Part shown: positions 1 through 8,767 of the stretch, piece by piece
Layout: each line of letters begins with the position of its first letter
Position numbering within the stretch: position 1 is the first letter of the stretch
DNA from: Variovorax gracilis
GTDB lineage: Bacteria; Pseudomonadota; Gammaproteobacteria; Burkholderiales; Burkholderiaceae_C
Assembly: GCF_030317115.1 (NCBI RefSeq)
Contig: NZ_JASZYF010000015.1
Location: forward strand, 55,712-119,711
Direction: 5' to 3'
DNA: 64,000 nt
Notes under the pieces: model-generated
Databases searched by the model: none
Told to the model about the DNA's origin: nothing
Seen by the model: only the letters and a program-made list of their open reading frames with translations
Position numbers and translations under genes: made by a program

Positions 1-138
1 CACGTCATGCGGGCGCTGATGGAACTGTGCGGCCGCATCGTCGTACTGCACCACGGCGAACTGATCGCCGAGGGAACGCCGGCGCAGATCGGCGACAACG
101 AGAAGGTGCTGTCGGTGTACTTCGGAGCGCATGCATGA
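1..138 (+). CDS. livG: Branched-chain amino acid ABC transporter ATPase, LivG-like (3' end only)
   Basis: Only the last 45 codons are present; the gene enters from the left edge. The frame reads on to a TGA at 136-138 and ends in a tail (LHHGELIAEGTPAQI then a short acidic stretch) typical of the C-terminus of a Liv-type ATPase, where the D-loop/H-loop region is followed by the phrase 'G.liAeGtP.ei'. The stop overlaps the start of the next ATPase gene as ATGA, so the two are translationally coupled, which is the usual livG-livF order. The catalytic motifs lie outside the window, so the assignment rests on the tail and on the LivF neighbour. Confidence 0.75.
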   Translation, partial: HVMRALMELCGRIVVLHHGELIAEGTPAQIGDNEKVLSVYFGAHA

Positions 139-854
139 GCAACACGGCGATGCTGGAAGTCGACCGCCTGGTCACCGGCTACGGTTCGACGCGCGTGGTC
201 CACGGCCTGTCGCTGCAGGTGCGCGAAGGAGGCGTGACCGCGCTGCTCGGCGCGAACGGGGCCGGCAAGACGACGCTGATGAAGACCCTGTGCGGGCTGC
301 TGCCGGTGCAGGGCGGTGCGCTGCGGTTCCTCGGAGAGGATATCGGCCACGCCGCCGCGGACCGCAGGGTCCTGGCCGGCCTGGTCCTGGTGCCCGAGGG
401 ACGCATGGTGTTCCCCTCGCTGACCGTGCACGAGAACCTGCGGTTGGGCGGCGTCAACGTGCGGGCGCGCCCGCGGTGGAAGCACAACGTCGAGCGCGTG
501 TTCGACATCTTCCCGCGCCTGCGGGAGCGCAGCTCGCAGCAGGCCATGACGCTGTCGGGCGGCGAGCAGCAGATGCTCGCGATCGGGCGCGGCCTGATGG
601 CCGAGCCTCGGCTGATGTTGCTGGACGAGCCGACGCTGGGCCTCGCGCCGGTGATGGCGCTCGAGATCTTCGCGCTGGTGCGGCGGCTGACGGCGGAAGG
701 CCTCACGCTGCTGCTGGCCGAGCAGGACGTGCACCGCACGCTGGAAGTCGCCACCCATGCCTACGTCGTCGAGAACGGTCGTGTGGCCGCCGAAGGGCCG
801 GCCGCCGAGATCGCCGGCGATCCCCGCATCCGCCAAGCCTATCTGGGACTCTGA
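135..854 (+). CDS. livF: Branched-chain amino acid ABC transporter ATPase LivF
   Basis: 239 residues, the usual LivF length. Walker A is GANGAGKT at residues 39-46, the ABC signature is LSGGEQQ, and Walker B reads LLDEPTLGLAP, whose 'GLAP' ending is characteristic of LivF. It would energise uptake of branched-chain amino acids or similar amides/acids from the inner face of the membrane together with LivG and the permeases upstream. The start chosen is the ATG at 135, which overlaps the LivG stop (ATGA); an in-frame opening further upstream would add 36 residues with no family match. The next gene begins two bases after its stop, so the hydrolase is in the same transcript. Confidence 0.93.
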   Translation: MSNTAMLEVDRLVTGYGSTRVVHGLSLQVREGGVTALLGANGAGKTTLMKTLCGLLPVQGGALRFLGEDIGHAAADRRVLAGLVLVPEGRMVFPSLTVHENLRLGGVNVRARPRWKHNVERVFDIFPRLRERSSQQAMTLSGGEQQMLAIGRGLMAEPRLMLLDEPTLGLAPVMALEIFALVRRLTAEGLTLLLAEQDVHRTLEVATHAYVVENGRVAAEGPAAEIAGDPRIRQAYLGL

Positions 855-855
855 C

Positions 856-1689
856 ATGCCCGTGACCTACCGCATCCCCGGCGCTCCGTCGCTGGCCGTC
901 GACCTCGCGGGTGAAGGCCCGTTCGCCCTGTTCATGCATGGCATCGGCGGCAATCGAGGCAACTGGCGCGCACAGCTGCCGGCCTTTGCGCCGCACTTTG
1001 CCTGCGCGGCCTGGGATGCGCGCGGCTATGGCGACAGCGAGGACTACGAGGGTGCACTGGCCTTCGACGATTTCGTCGACGACGTGCTGCGCGTACTCGA
1101 TCACTTCGGCGTCGAGCGTGCGCATCTCGTCGGCCTGTCCATGGGCGGGCGCATCGCGATGCGCACCGCGCTGCTGCATCCGGAGCGCATCGCGACGCTC
1201 ACGCTGCTCGATACGCACGAGGGTTTCGAAGCCTTCACGCCGGCGCAACGCCAGGCCTTCGTGGACAGCCGCCGCGCGCCACTCCTTGCCGGCAAGGAGC
1301 CGGCCGACATCGCCGATGCGGTGGCGCGGTCGCTGGTCGGGCCCAAGGCGACGCCCGCGCAGTTGCAGCAACTGGTGGACAGCATCGCTGCGCTGCACAA
1401 GGCTTCGTACATCAAGTCGCTGCAGGCCACCGTCGATCAGGTGGTGCTCGGCGACATCACGCGGATCGCGGCGCCGGCCCACTTCGTGGTCGGTGCGGAC
1501 GACCGGCTGACGCCCCCGGCCATGCACTACGAGATGGCGGCGAAGATCGGCGGCGCGCCGGTCACCGTCCTGCCGGACGCCGGGCACCTGAGCAATATCG
1601 AGAACGCCGAGGCGTTCAATCGGGCAGCGATCGAATGGCTCACGCCGCGCGCCGCTCTAGGCTCCGTGCCCGGGCACTGGCCGATCTGA
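856..1689 (+). CDS. Alpha/beta hydrolase, enol-lactonase-like
   Basis: 277 residues with an alpha/beta-hydrolase fold: oxyanion-hole motif HGIGGN near residues 28-33, nucleophile elbow GLSMGG with Ser95, a late Asp in VVGADDRLTPP and the catalytic His in DAGHLS. The spacing and the 'DARGYGDS' loop resemble 3-oxoadipate enol-lactonase (PcaD) and related esterases, but no feature fixes the substrate. It starts at the ATG one base after the livF stop, so it probably serves a catabolic pathway whose substrate the Liv-type transporter imports. That link is inference from the operon. It ends 63 bp before the convergent oxidoreductase operon. Confidence 0.85.
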   Translation: MPVTYRIPGAPSLAVDLAGEGPFALFMHGIGGNRGNWRAQLPAFAPHFACAAWDARGYGDSEDYEGALAFDDFVDDVLRVLDHFGVERAHLVGLSMGGRIAMRTALLHPERIATLTLLDTHEGFEAFTPAQRQAFVDSRRAPLLAGKEPADIADAVARSLVGPKATPAQLQQLVDSIAALHKASYIKSLQATVDQVVLGDITRIAAPAHFVVGADDRLTPPAMHYEMAAKIGGAPVTVLPDAGHLSNIENAEAFNRAAIEWLTPRAALGSVPGHWPI

Positions 1690-1752
1690 ATCGGGTGCGG
1701 TCGCCCGAAGCGGGCCTCGGGGATGTCCGAGCGATCCCCACGGCCGCCCGAC

Positions 1753-3948
1753 TCACATGAGCGAGCGAATGATCTTGTCCAGCGTGATCGGATAGTCGCG
1801 CACCCGCACGCCGGTCGCGTTGTAGACCGCGTTGGCCACCGCCGCGGCGCAGCCGCACAGGCCCAGCTCCGCGATGCCCTTGGCCTTCATCGGCGAAGAC
1901 TTCTCGTCCACTTCGTCGAGAAAGATGACCTCCTGCAGGGGCACGTCGGCATGCACCGGCACGTGGTACTCGGCGAGGTCGTGGTTGACGAAATAGCCGA
2001 ACCGCGTGTCCACCACCGCTTCCTCCATCAGCGCCGCGCCAAGGCCCATGGTCATCGCGCCGATCACCTGGCTGCGAGCGGTCTTCGGATTGAGGATGCG
2101 GCCGGCCGCGAAGACGCCGCTCATGCGGCGCACCCGCACCTCGCCGGTGGCGGCGTCGACGGCGACTTCGGCGAAGTGAGCGCCGAAGGTGGCCTGCGCG
2201 TAGGTCTTGGTGAGTTCGCCGAACTCGATCGCGTCTTCGGCCGTCATGCCGTTGCGGCCGACCACCTCGGCCAGCGCTAAGCTGCGGGTACCGGCGCTGA
2301 CCCGTCCCTCCGCGAAGCGCGCGTCGGCCGGCATCAGGCCCGCCTTGCGCGCAATCGCGTCGCGGAGCTTCATGCAGGCCGCGAAGACGCCCGCGGTCGA
2401 GCTGTTGCCGCCCCACTGGCCGCCTGAACCGGCGGAAACCGGAAAGTCCGAATCGCCAAGCCGCACCTCCACCTGCGCGAGCGGCACGCCGAGCATCTCG
2501 GCGGCGGTCTGCGCAATGATGGTGTAGCTGCCGGTGCCGATGTCCGTCATGTCGGTGGACACCGTGACCTTGCCGCGCCCATCGATCGCCACGCGCGCGG
2601 CGGACTTCATCGTGAGGTTGCCGCGGAACGCGCTGGCCATGCCCATGCCCACCAGCCACCGCCCGTCGCGCACCTGCCCGGGCGTTGCCTTGCGGCGCTC
2701 CCAGCCGAAGCGCTGCGCGCCGGTGCGCATGCAGCCAATGAGGTCGCGGTGCGAAAACGCGCGGCCCGGCTTCTCCGGGTCGGTCTGCACGTCGTTGAGG
2801 ATGCGCAGTTCGACCGGGTCCATCCTCAGCGCTTCGGCGAGCTCGTCCATCGCGATCTCGAGCGCCATCATCCCGGGGGCTTCGCCCGGCGCGCGCATCG
2901 CGTTGCCTTCGGGCAGGTCGAGCGTCGCAAGGCGATGCGAGGTCAGGCGGTTCGCGCCGCCGTACAGCAGGCGTGTCTGCATCGCCGCCGTTTCGGGCTG
3001 GCCGCCGGGCAAGTCGCCGGACCAGCTCTCGTGCGAGATCGCGGTGATGCGTCCATCACGCCCCGCGCCGATGCGGATGCGCTGGATGGTCGCGGGCCGG
3101 TGGGTGGTGTTGTTGGGAATGTGCGGCCGCGCGAGCGCCACCTTGACCGGACGGCCCGCCGCGCGCGATGCCAGCGCGGCCATGACCGCATCGCTGCGCA
3201 CCCACAGCTTGGAACCGAAGCCTCCGCCGATGAAGCTGGAGATGACGTGCAACTTGTCGCGCGGGATGCCGAGGATCTCGGACAGGTCGCGTCGCGCCCA
3301 GTCGATCATCTGACACGAGGTCCAGAGCGTGAGCTTGTCGCCCTGCCATGCGGCGATCGTCGCGAAGGGCTCCATCGCCATGTGGCTCTGGTCGGGCGTC
3401 GTGTAGGTCTGCTCGACCTTGACCGGCGCCTGCGCGAACGCACCGTCGAAGTCGCCCACGGCGGAATCGGGCGGTTGGTCATCCATCTTCGGCTTGACCG
3501 CCGACTCGCGCCCGCGCGCGAGATCGAATTGGCCGGATGCGGCCTGGTAGTCGATGCGCACCAGATGGGCTGCCGCGCGCGCCTGCTCGAAGCTGTCGGC
3601 GACGACCACGGCCACGGCCTGGTGGAAGTGATCGACCTCCGGCCCCGCGAGATGCTTCGCGGTGATCGCCTTCGCCTTGCCGACCTTGCCCGCGTTCTCG
3701 TGCGTGACCACCGCGAGCACGCCGGGCGCGGCGCGCGCCGCGCTCGTATCGATGCGCACGATGCGCCCCTTGGCGATCGCGGCACCGACGATCACGCCGT
3801 AGGCCTGGTTGGGCACCACGTCGTGCCGCTCGTAGGCGTAGGGCGCGGTGCCCGTCGTCTTCAAGGGACCGTCGACGCGATCGTAGGGCTTGCCGACAAC
3901 CTGCAGGCGGTCGATCGGATTGCGGGTCGCGGGTTGATCGAATTTCAT
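1753..3948 (-). CDS. paoC: Aldehyde oxidoreductase, molybdopterin-binding subunit (PaoC/YagR-like)
   Basis: 731 residues, matching the short PaoC/YagR class rather than the longer eukaryotic-type xanthine dehydrogenase chain. The N-terminal third is the alpha/beta 'hammerhead' domain (GTAPYAYE... AVVTHENAGKVG), followed by the molybdopterin domain with GGGFGSK and APGEAPG loops. The C-terminal KGIAELG segment carries the active-site glutamate of the xanthine oxidase family. It binds the Mo-cytosine dinucleotide cofactor and oxidises aldehydes to acids. A GAAGGG ribosome site precedes the ATG, and only three bases separate it from the FAD-subunit stop. It is third in the operon. Substrate range cannot be read from sequence. 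Confidence 0.92.
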   Translation of the reverse strand: MKFDQPATRNPIDRLQVVGKPYDRVDGPLKTTGTAPYAYERHDVVPNQAYGVIVGAAIAKGRIVRIDTSAARAAPGVLAVVTHENAGKVGKAKAITAKHLAGPEVDHFHQAVAVVVADSFEQARAAAHLVRIDYQAASGQFDLARGRESAVKPKMDDQPPDSAVGDFDGAFAQAPVKVEQTYTTPDQSHMAMEPFATIAAWQGDKLTLWTSCQMIDWARRDLSEILGIPRDKLHVISSFIGGGFGSKLWVRSDAVMAALASRAAGRPVKVALARPHIPNNTTHRPATIQRIRIGAGRDGRITAISHESWSGDLPGGQPETAAMQTRLLYGGANRLTSHRLATLDLPEGNAMRAPGEAPGMMALEIAMDELAEALRMDPVELRILNDVQTDPEKPGRAFSHRDLIGCMRTGAQRFGWERRKATPGQVRDGRWLVGMGMASAFRGNLTMKSAARVAIDGRGKVTVSTDMTDIGTGSYTIIAQTAAEMLGVPLAQVEVRLGDSDFPVSAGSGGQWGGNSSTAGVFAACMKLRDAIARKAGLMPADARFAEGRVSAGTRSLALAEVVGRNGMTAEDAIEFGELTKTYAQATFGAHFAEVAVDAATGEVRVRRMSGVFAAGRILNPKTARSQVIGAMTMGLGAALMEEAVVDTRFGYFVNHDLAEYHVPVHADVPLQEVIFLDEVDEKSSPMKAKGIAELGLCGCAAAVANAVYNATGVRVRDYPITLDKIIRSLM

Positions 3949-3951
3949 GAC

Positions 3952-4896
3952 TCAGCCCTTCGCTTCCGACAGCACCGATGCCAGCGTGCGCTCCAGCAGC
4001 ACCGGCTTGAATGCGTTGTGCTCGCTGGTGCGCGCACCAGCGAGCGTGGCCTGCGTGATGGCCTGCGCGCTGCCCTGCTGCTCGGCCACCTCCACCCGCC
4101 AGGGCTTCGGTGCGAGCCCGCCATAGGCGAACCGGCCGCGCCCGTCGGGCTGGATGACCGCGGCCACGGACACCAGCGCAAAGGCGTACGAGGCGCGGTC
4201 GCGCACCTTGCGATAGAAATGCTTGCCGCCGAGCGGCGCGGGCAGGGTGACCGAGGTGATGATTTCATCCCGCGCGAGCACCGTCTCTACATCGGGCGTG
4301 CTGCCGGGCGCGCGATGCAGCTCGGCGATCGGGATCGTGCGCTGGGAGCCGTCGGCGCGCACTGCCTGCACCGTGGCATCGAGCACGCGCATCGCCACCG
4401 CCATGTCGCTCGGGTGCGTCGCGATGCATTGCTCGCTCGCGCCGAGGATCGCGAGGTTTCGGTCGAAGCCGCCCTGCGCCGAGCAACCGGTGCCCGGCTG
4501 GCGCTTGTTGCAGGGCTTGGTCGTGTCGTAGAAGTAGGGGCAGCGGGTGCGCTGGAGCAGGTTGCCGGCGGTGGTCGCCTTGTTGCGCAACTGGCCCGAC
4601 GCACCGGCCAGCAGCGCACGGCTGAGCACCGCGTAGTCGCGGCGCACGCGCGCGTCGGCGGCGAGGTCGGTATTGCGCACCAGCGCGCCGATGCGCAGGC
4701 CGCCACCGGCATCGGGCTCGATCCGGTCGAGACCGAGGTGGTTGATGTCGATCAGATGCGTGGGCGTCTCGATCTGCAGCTTCATCAGGTCGAGGAGGTT
4801 CGTGCCGCCCGCGATCACCTTCGCGCCCGGGTGGTTCGCAAGCGACGCGGCGGCCGCAGCGGCCGATGGCGCGCGTTCGAAAGTGAAGGCCTTCAT
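3952..4896 (-). CDS. paoB: Aldehyde oxidoreductase, FAD-binding subunit with extra Fe-S loop (PaoB/YagS-like)
   Basis: 314 residues of the CO-dehydrogenase flavoprotein family. The FAD site is visible as AGGTNLLDLMK near residues 35-45. A cysteine-rich insertion (RCPYFYD, then KPCNKRQPGTGCSA) matches the [4Fe-4S] loop of PaoB and of 4-hydroxybenzoyl-CoA reductase, which ordinary xanthine dehydrogenases lack. It passes electrons from the Fe-S subunit to an acceptor. Its ATG overlaps the stop of the upstream Fe-S gene (ATGA), so subunits 1 and 2 are coupled. The start at 4896 gives the expected N-terminus MKAFTFERA; upstream in-frame codons read through the neighbouring gene. Confidence 0.92.
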   Translation of the reverse strand: MKAFTFERAPSAAAAAASLANHPGAKVIAGGTNLLDLMKLQIETPTHLIDINHLGLDRIEPDAGGGLRIGALVRNTDLAADARVRRDYAVLSRALLAGASGQLRNKATTAGNLLQRTRCPYFYDTTKPCNKRQPGTGCSAQGGFDRNLAILGASEQCIATHPSDMAVAMRVLDATVQAVRADGSQRTIPIAELHRAPGSTPDVETVLARDEIITSVTLPAPLGGKHFYRKVRDRASYAFALVSVAAVIQPDGRGRFAYGGLAPKPWRVEVAEQQGSAQAITQATLAGARTSEHNAFKPVLLERTLASVLSEAKG

Positions 4897-5558
4897 GACT
4901 TCGCTCCTTCGACTTCCTGGATCGCCATCAGGATGTTCGAGTAAGCGCCGCAGCGGCAGACGTTGCCGCTCATGCGTTCGCGGATCTCTTCGGGCGTGGC
5001 TTGCTGGCCGGCATCGAGGTCGGTGCTGACATGGCTCGGAATGCCGGCCTTGATCTCGGCGAGCGTGCCCACCGCCGAGCAGATCTGTCCCGGCGTGCAG
5101 TAGCCGCACTGGAAGCCGTCGTGCTTGATGAAGGCGGCCTGCAACGGATGGAGCTTGCTCGGCGTGCCCAGGCCCTCGATCGTCGTGACCTCGTCGCCGT
5201 CGTGCATCGCCACGAGGGTGAGGCAGCTGTTGATGCGTCGCCCGCCCACCAGCACGGTGCAGGCACCGCACTGCCCGTGGTCGCAACCCTTCTTCGAGCC
5301 GGTGAGGTGCAAGTGCTCGCGCAGGGCGTCGAGCAGCGTGGTGCGCGTATCGAGCGTCAAGGTGTGCGCCCGGCCGTTGACCTTGAGCGTAACCTGCGCG
5401 GCCGGTGGCGCCGCGGTAACCCCGCCCTGGCCCGGCGCGCCGGTCGCTTGCGCTTCGGATCGCGAGGCCGGCATCAGCGCGCCTGCCGCCGTGGCCAGGC
5501 TGCCGACGAGCACGCCTCGCCGACGCACTTCGAGAATGTCACCTGTGGTCGATGTCAT
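4893..5558 (-). CDS. paoA: Aldehyde oxidoreductase, [2Fe-2S] subunit with Tat signal (PaoA/YagT-like)
   Basis: 221 residues. A twin-arginine export signal (RRRGVLVGSLATAAGA, residues about 11-26) is followed by a Pro/Ala linker, a plant-type ferredoxin domain (GCDHGQCGACTV plus a later Cys in RRINSC) and a second [2Fe-2S] helical domain (CGYCTPGQ and CRCGAY). This is the PaoA arrangement: the folded complex leaves through Tat on this subunit's signal, so the enzyme acts in the periplasm. I chose the ATG at 5558 because GGAGA lies about 8 bases upstream and the signal then begins at the right distance; an in-frame opening upstream adds 28 residues of low plausibility. It is the first gene of the three-gene operon. 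Confidence 0.92.
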   Translation of the reverse strand: MTSTTGDILEVRRRGVLVGSLATAAGALMPASRSEAQATGAPGQGGVTAAPPAAQVTLKVNGRAHTLTLDTRTTLLDALREHLHLTGSKKGCDHGQCGACTVLVGGRRINSCLTLVAMHDGDEVTTIEGLGTPSKLHPLQAAFIKHDGFQCGYCTPGQICSAVGTLAEIKAGIPSHVSTDLDAGQQATPEEIRERMSGNVCRCGAYSNILMAIQEVEGAKS

Positions 5559-5875
5559 CGTGGGTCTCCGTCGCGGCTCTGGCGCGAAAAAGATCAGACT
5601 AGAGGGCTCGGTGTGGCGGCTGGTCAGGATTGGCCGGCGCATGCCGTAGGAGATTCCTGCACCTCATGCTCCTTCACCGCACGCTTCGCGTAGCCGCTGG
5701 GTTCAGCCTGATGCGCCGACGCTCTGTATCCGCTCATGCGCCGGGCTGATGTGCTGGTGAATTGGCTCAGCACCACCTCAGACATGCGTGGACCTGCCCA
5801 TGGTCAACGTTTGCAGGGCGGGAGCGTGGAAAACTTGGCACAAGGAACTCCCATGCCGCGCGCACAATCGTCGGC
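5559..5875. other. Intergenic region between divergent genes
   Basis: About 320 bp separate the aldehyde oxidoreductase operon (leftward) from the DUF2628 gene (rightward). It must hold both promoters. I saw no convincing -35/-10 pair, operator palindrome or RNA gene. The short open frames in it are shadows. Confidence 0.5.
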
Positions 5876-6361
5876 ATGAGTGATCCCGCAACGGCTGGCT
5901 TGTTCGAGTACCGCTTCTACGAGCATCCGGTGCTGTATCCCCGTGCAGTAAGGATGGACTTCTCGTGGCCGGCCATGCTCATCGGCCCCCTTTGGTTCGC
6001 GTGGCGCAAGCTCTGGGTGCGGCTCGCTGGCACTCTCGCGACGTTGTTCGTGTTCGGTTTGGTGAACGGCAGCTTTGATAATCCATTTCTCGTGTCTGTT
6101 CTTTGCAAACCCGCAGAGTTCTTCCTTGATCAATACGACCCTGAGTGCGCGGAAAATCTCAGGGACTGGTGGAGCTTTCTCTTCTTGGGTGCAATGAATT
6201 GGTTGAATGCGTTGGATGCAAACAAGCATTGGGCCGCAGACCTAGAGAGGCGTGGCTATGAAATGACGCACGCAGTTCAGGCGCGCTCGCTGGATGAAGC
6301 TAAGGCGAAGGTTGCGCGAGCGTTCGCAGCTCAGACTGGCGGCGTGGGGCACTCACGTTAA
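5876..6361 (+). CDS. DUF2628 family inner-membrane protein
   Basis: 161 residues. The phrase FSWPAMLIGPLWFAWRKLW near residues 25-43 is the hallmark of DUF2628 proteins: aromatic residues entering a first membrane segment whose start reads 'GP.WfawrkmW'. A second hydrophobic stretch (LAGTLATLFVFGLV) follows and a third includes FLFLGAMNWLNALDANKHW. The C-terminal 40 residues are soluble and helical. The function of the family is unknown. The ATG at 5876 was preferred to an in-frame upstream codon because it places MSDPATAG directly before the conserved region. No clear ribosome site is visible. Local GC is lower than in its neighbours. Confidence 0.75.
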   Translation: MSDPATAGLFEYRFYEHPVLYPRAVRMDFSWPAMLIGPLWFAWRKLWVRLAGTLATLFVFGLVNGSFDNPFLVSVLCKPAEFFLDQYDPECAENLRDWWSFLFLGAMNWLNALDANKHWAADLERRGYEMTHAVQARSLDEAKAKVARAFAAQTGGVGHSR

Positions 6362-6589
6362 TTCCCTCTGTGATGCCGCCAGGCCCAGAATTGAGGGATG
6401 GCAATGGGGGCCAACTCACCAAACGCCTATCTGAGAATAGCTAATGGTTTTCGTCTAGGTGGCTAGCGTCACGCCGTTCGTCTGACAGATTTTTTCCGTT
6501 TCTGTCCGTTCTTGCCCCTATGGCGAAGCCAGCCCCTAGCTTTTCCGTTGCTGGCTGACCCCTCTCCGATTGGAGAAACGGGGCCAAAT

Positions 6590-6793
6590 CTAGTAGCGGT
6601 AAGGGTTGTCCGGACGGCGGTCGTAGCGGTCCGGCACGCCGTCGCGGTCGTAGTCGCGACGTGCACCAGGCGGCGGCCCAGGCGGAGCCGGGCGGGCGTA
6701 GTAGGCACCGGGCGGCGGCCCGGCGTCATAGGGAACGGCGACGCAGCCCGCGAGGGCGGCACCGGCGAGGAGGGTGGCAATGAGTACTTTCAT
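6590..6793 (-). CDS. Small proline-rich lipoprotein
   Basis: 67 residues beginning MKVLIATLLAGAALAGC, a textbook type II signal with lipobox LAGC and the lipidated Cys at residue 17. The mature part is Pro/Gly/Tyr-rich (DAGPPPGAYYARPAPPG) and ends in DYDRDGVPDRYDRR, which resembles the calcium-binding 'DxDxDGxxD' repeats of thrombospondin type 3 modules. It is probably an outer-membrane or periplasmic lipoprotein of unknown role. The gene stands alone between two rightward genes. The reading depends on the lipobox, which is clear; no family name can be given. Confidence 0.7.
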   Translation of the reverse strand: MKVLIATLLAGAALAGCVAVPYDAGPPPGAYYARPAPPGPPPGARRDYDRDGVPDRYDRRPDNPYRY

Positions 6794-6931
6794 GCCGTCC
6801 AAGTTGCTCCCGCCCGCTTCGTCCGGGCACTGGCGCGTCCGCCCATCTTCAAGTAGGCGCATGCCGCGCGCTGCGCATTGGCAGCGATGGCGCTGCGATA
6901 GGATGAATCCTGCACCCAACGGACCCCAGCC

Positions 6932-7222
6932 ATGTTCGTGATCACGTTGACCTACCTGCGCCCGCTGGATGAACTGGACGCGCTCATGCCCCAGCACGTC
7001 GCGTGGTTGAAGAAGCACTACGCCAGCGGCCTTTTCATCGCGTCGGGTCGACAGGTTCCGCGCAAGGGTGGTGTGATCCTTGCCCGCTCGGGCGACCGTG
7101 CAGGACTCGACACCATCCTCGCGCAAGATCCCTTCGTGAAACGCGGTTGCGCCCGGGCGGATGTCGTGGAGTTCACGCCCAGCATGACGGCGCCAGGTGC
7201 GGAAGTCCTCAAGGAACTCTAG
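6932..7222 (+). CDS. YciI family protein
   Basis: 96 residues with the YCII ferredoxin-like fold signature: an N-terminal beta strand MFVITLTYLRPLDE, then HVAWLKKHYASGLFIASGRQ and GGVILARSGD with a conserved Asp, and a final strand around VVEFTPS. Members are small dimeric proteins proposed to be enzymes using a conserved His-Asp pair, but most have no assigned reaction. It begins at an ATG following a 140-bp gap and stands apart from its neighbours. Length is normal for the family. Confidence 0.85.
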   Translation: MFVITLTYLRPLDELDALMPQHVAWLKKHYASGLFIASGRQVPRKGGVILARSGDRAGLDTILAQDPFVKRGCARADVVEFTPSMTAPGAEVLKEL

Positions 7223-7295
7223 GACGCAGGCTGCGAACACCCCTGCCGGCGCATCACATTGGGAATCAATCCGACGCACGACGAGGAAGCCAAGA

Positions 7296-7811
7296 ATGGT
7301 TGCATCGAGAAACTCCAGCCTTCCCTCGCTTGCCGATCTGGCGCAGCGGGCGGGGGCCGCGTTGAAGGAGCGCAAAGAGACGATTGCGGTGGTGGAGTCG
7401 TCTTCCGGCGGGCTCGTTTCCGCCGCACTGCTGGCCGTACCCGGCGCGTCAAGCTTCTTCCTTGGAGGGGCGGTGGTGTATTCAAGGCGGGCCGGCAAAG
7501 CCCTGCTGGGCCTGACGGCGGACGACGTTGCAGGCATGCGCGGGGAAACCGAGCCCTACGCAAGCATGGTCGCCGGCAAGATCCGCGTCAGCCATCGGGC
7601 GTCCTGGGGCCTCGGGGAAAGTGGCGCCGCCGGCCCCTCGGGCAGTCCCTATGGCGATGCCCCGGGCCACGTTTGCATTGCCGTCGTCGGCTCGACCACG
7701 CGGAGCCGGACCCTCGAGACCGGCAGCCATGATCGCGCGGCGAACATGGACCTGTTCGCACGCCATCTTCTGCTGCTGTTCGAAGAGGTATTGCTTGCCA
7801 GTCGCGTCTGA
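7296..7811 (+). CDS. CinA C-terminal domain protein, NMN amidohydrolase-like
   Basis: 171 residues covering only the CinA C-terminal (PncC) domain, which deamidates nicotinamide mononucleotide to nicotinate mononucleotide for NAD recycling. The active-site phrase is AVVESSSGGLVSAAL, followed by FFLGGAVVYS and a GP-rich loop (GAAGPSGSPYG). The usual 'ESCTGG' reads ESSSGG, a common variant in this subfamily, and the middle of the domain (ASWGLGESGAAG) is somewhat divergent, so activity is likely but not certain. A GAGGAAG ribosome site lies 8 bases before the ATG at 7296 and decides the start. Confidence 0.82.
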   Translation: MVASRNSSLPSLADLAQRAGAALKERKETIAVVESSSGGLVSAALLAVPGASSFFLGGAVVYSRRAGKALLGLTADDVAGMRGETEPYASMVAGKIRVSHRASWGLGESGAAGPSGSPYGDAPGHVCIAVVGSTTRSRTLETGSHDRAANMDLFARHLLLLFEEVLLASRV

Positions 7812-8038
7812 AAGGATGCGCGCAGGCGCGAAGGCTTCAGCGCTGCGTTCGGAGCGGTTTGATCCGCGGTCGCATCGCAGGTGACCCCGTCGCTGCGCGA
7901 CGCGGGACCTTCCACTCAGAGGCGGATGACGTCCACGGGCCGGGAAACTCGCCAAACGAGAGGGTTCCGCCCGTGCCTCTGCCGGCTTAGCATGGGCAGC
8001 ACGCCGCGTTCGGCGGCGCCTCGCCGAGGGGGACTGCC

Positions 8039-8740
8039 ATGGCCGACTCGTCTGAATCGCTCGAATCGCCCGACTCACCAGACTCGCATGCTGGAACCTA
8101 CCTGCCGATTGCGCGCATGACCGTGATCGTCTCCGGTCCCGTCGAGACTCACGGACCGCAACTCGACAAGGCGTTGGTCGACGCGGCCGACGCCGCGATG
8201 GACGAGATGCTCCTGGATCTGAACCTCGATGTCCCGGTGCGAGGCAGGCTGGTCATCCTCGAGTCTCGCCCAGGCTCCTGGGAGATCGAGGCCGTGGTGA
8301 ACTTCTGGACGGGCGCCGTGTTTGCCTACGGCGCGCTCGACGCCATCGCCAAGGCGCCCAAGATCGTGGAGGGCATCAGCACGATCAAGAAGTCCATCAA
8401 GGCAGAGTTCGCGAAACGCGTGCGGAAGGTCGCACCCGAAGCCACCGGCGTGAAGGTGACGATGGAGGCCGTTCCCGTCGCCACCGGATTCGCAGCCGTA
8501 TTGGCGGATGCCCAGGCGCAGGGGCGCATGGTCCAAGTCACGGTTCGCGGCAGCACGGGCCCCAGCTCGAAGGGCAGTGTGGTCCGGCTGGAGGGTGAAC
8601 TCGCCTACCTGGTGCTTGCGGAGGGCGGCGAGCTGACCGTCTGTCTTGCAGACATCTCGGCGGTCGTGATGGACCGGCCTTTCGCCCCGAATGCCGCCTC
8701 GGCTGCCCCAGCTGCGCGCGCTTCGTCAAGGCCGCGCTAG
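8039..8740 (+). CDS. Conserved hypothetical protein with Ser/Asp-Pro repeat N-terminus
   Basis: 233 residues that I do not recognise. The first 20 residues repeat the pattern E-S-P-D-S-P-D-S and look disordered. A central stretch contains a weakly hydrophobic segment (FWTGAVFAYGALDAIAKAP) followed by a basic helix (KSIKAEFAKRVRKVAPEATGVKV). The last third alternates beta strands (MVQVTVRGSTGPSSKG, GSVVRLEGELAYLVL). There is no signal peptide. The gene is flanked by unrelated single genes, so context does not help. Strong codon bias and steady reading support it as a real gene. Confidence 0.6.
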   Translation: MADSSESLESPDSPDSHAGTYLPIARMTVIVSGPVETHGPQLDKALVDAADAAMDEMLLDLNLDVPVRGRLVILESRPGSWEIEAVVNFWTGAVFAYGALDAIAKAPKIVEGISTIKKSIKAEFAKRVRKVAPEATGVKVTMEAVPVATGFAAVLADAQAQGRMVQVTVRGSTGPSSKGSVVRLEGELAYLVLAEGGELTVCLADISAVVMDRPFAPNAASAAPAARASSRPR

Positions 8741-8767
8741 GGCTCGCCTGGCGCGGCGAGCGCCACG

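Noticed and set aside
2749..4944. 731-codon plus-strand open frame opposite the Mo and FAD subunit genes
   Set aside because: It mirrors the antisense strand of two well-supported genes and is dominated by Arg, Gly, Ala and His, as expected of a shadow in GC-rich DNA.
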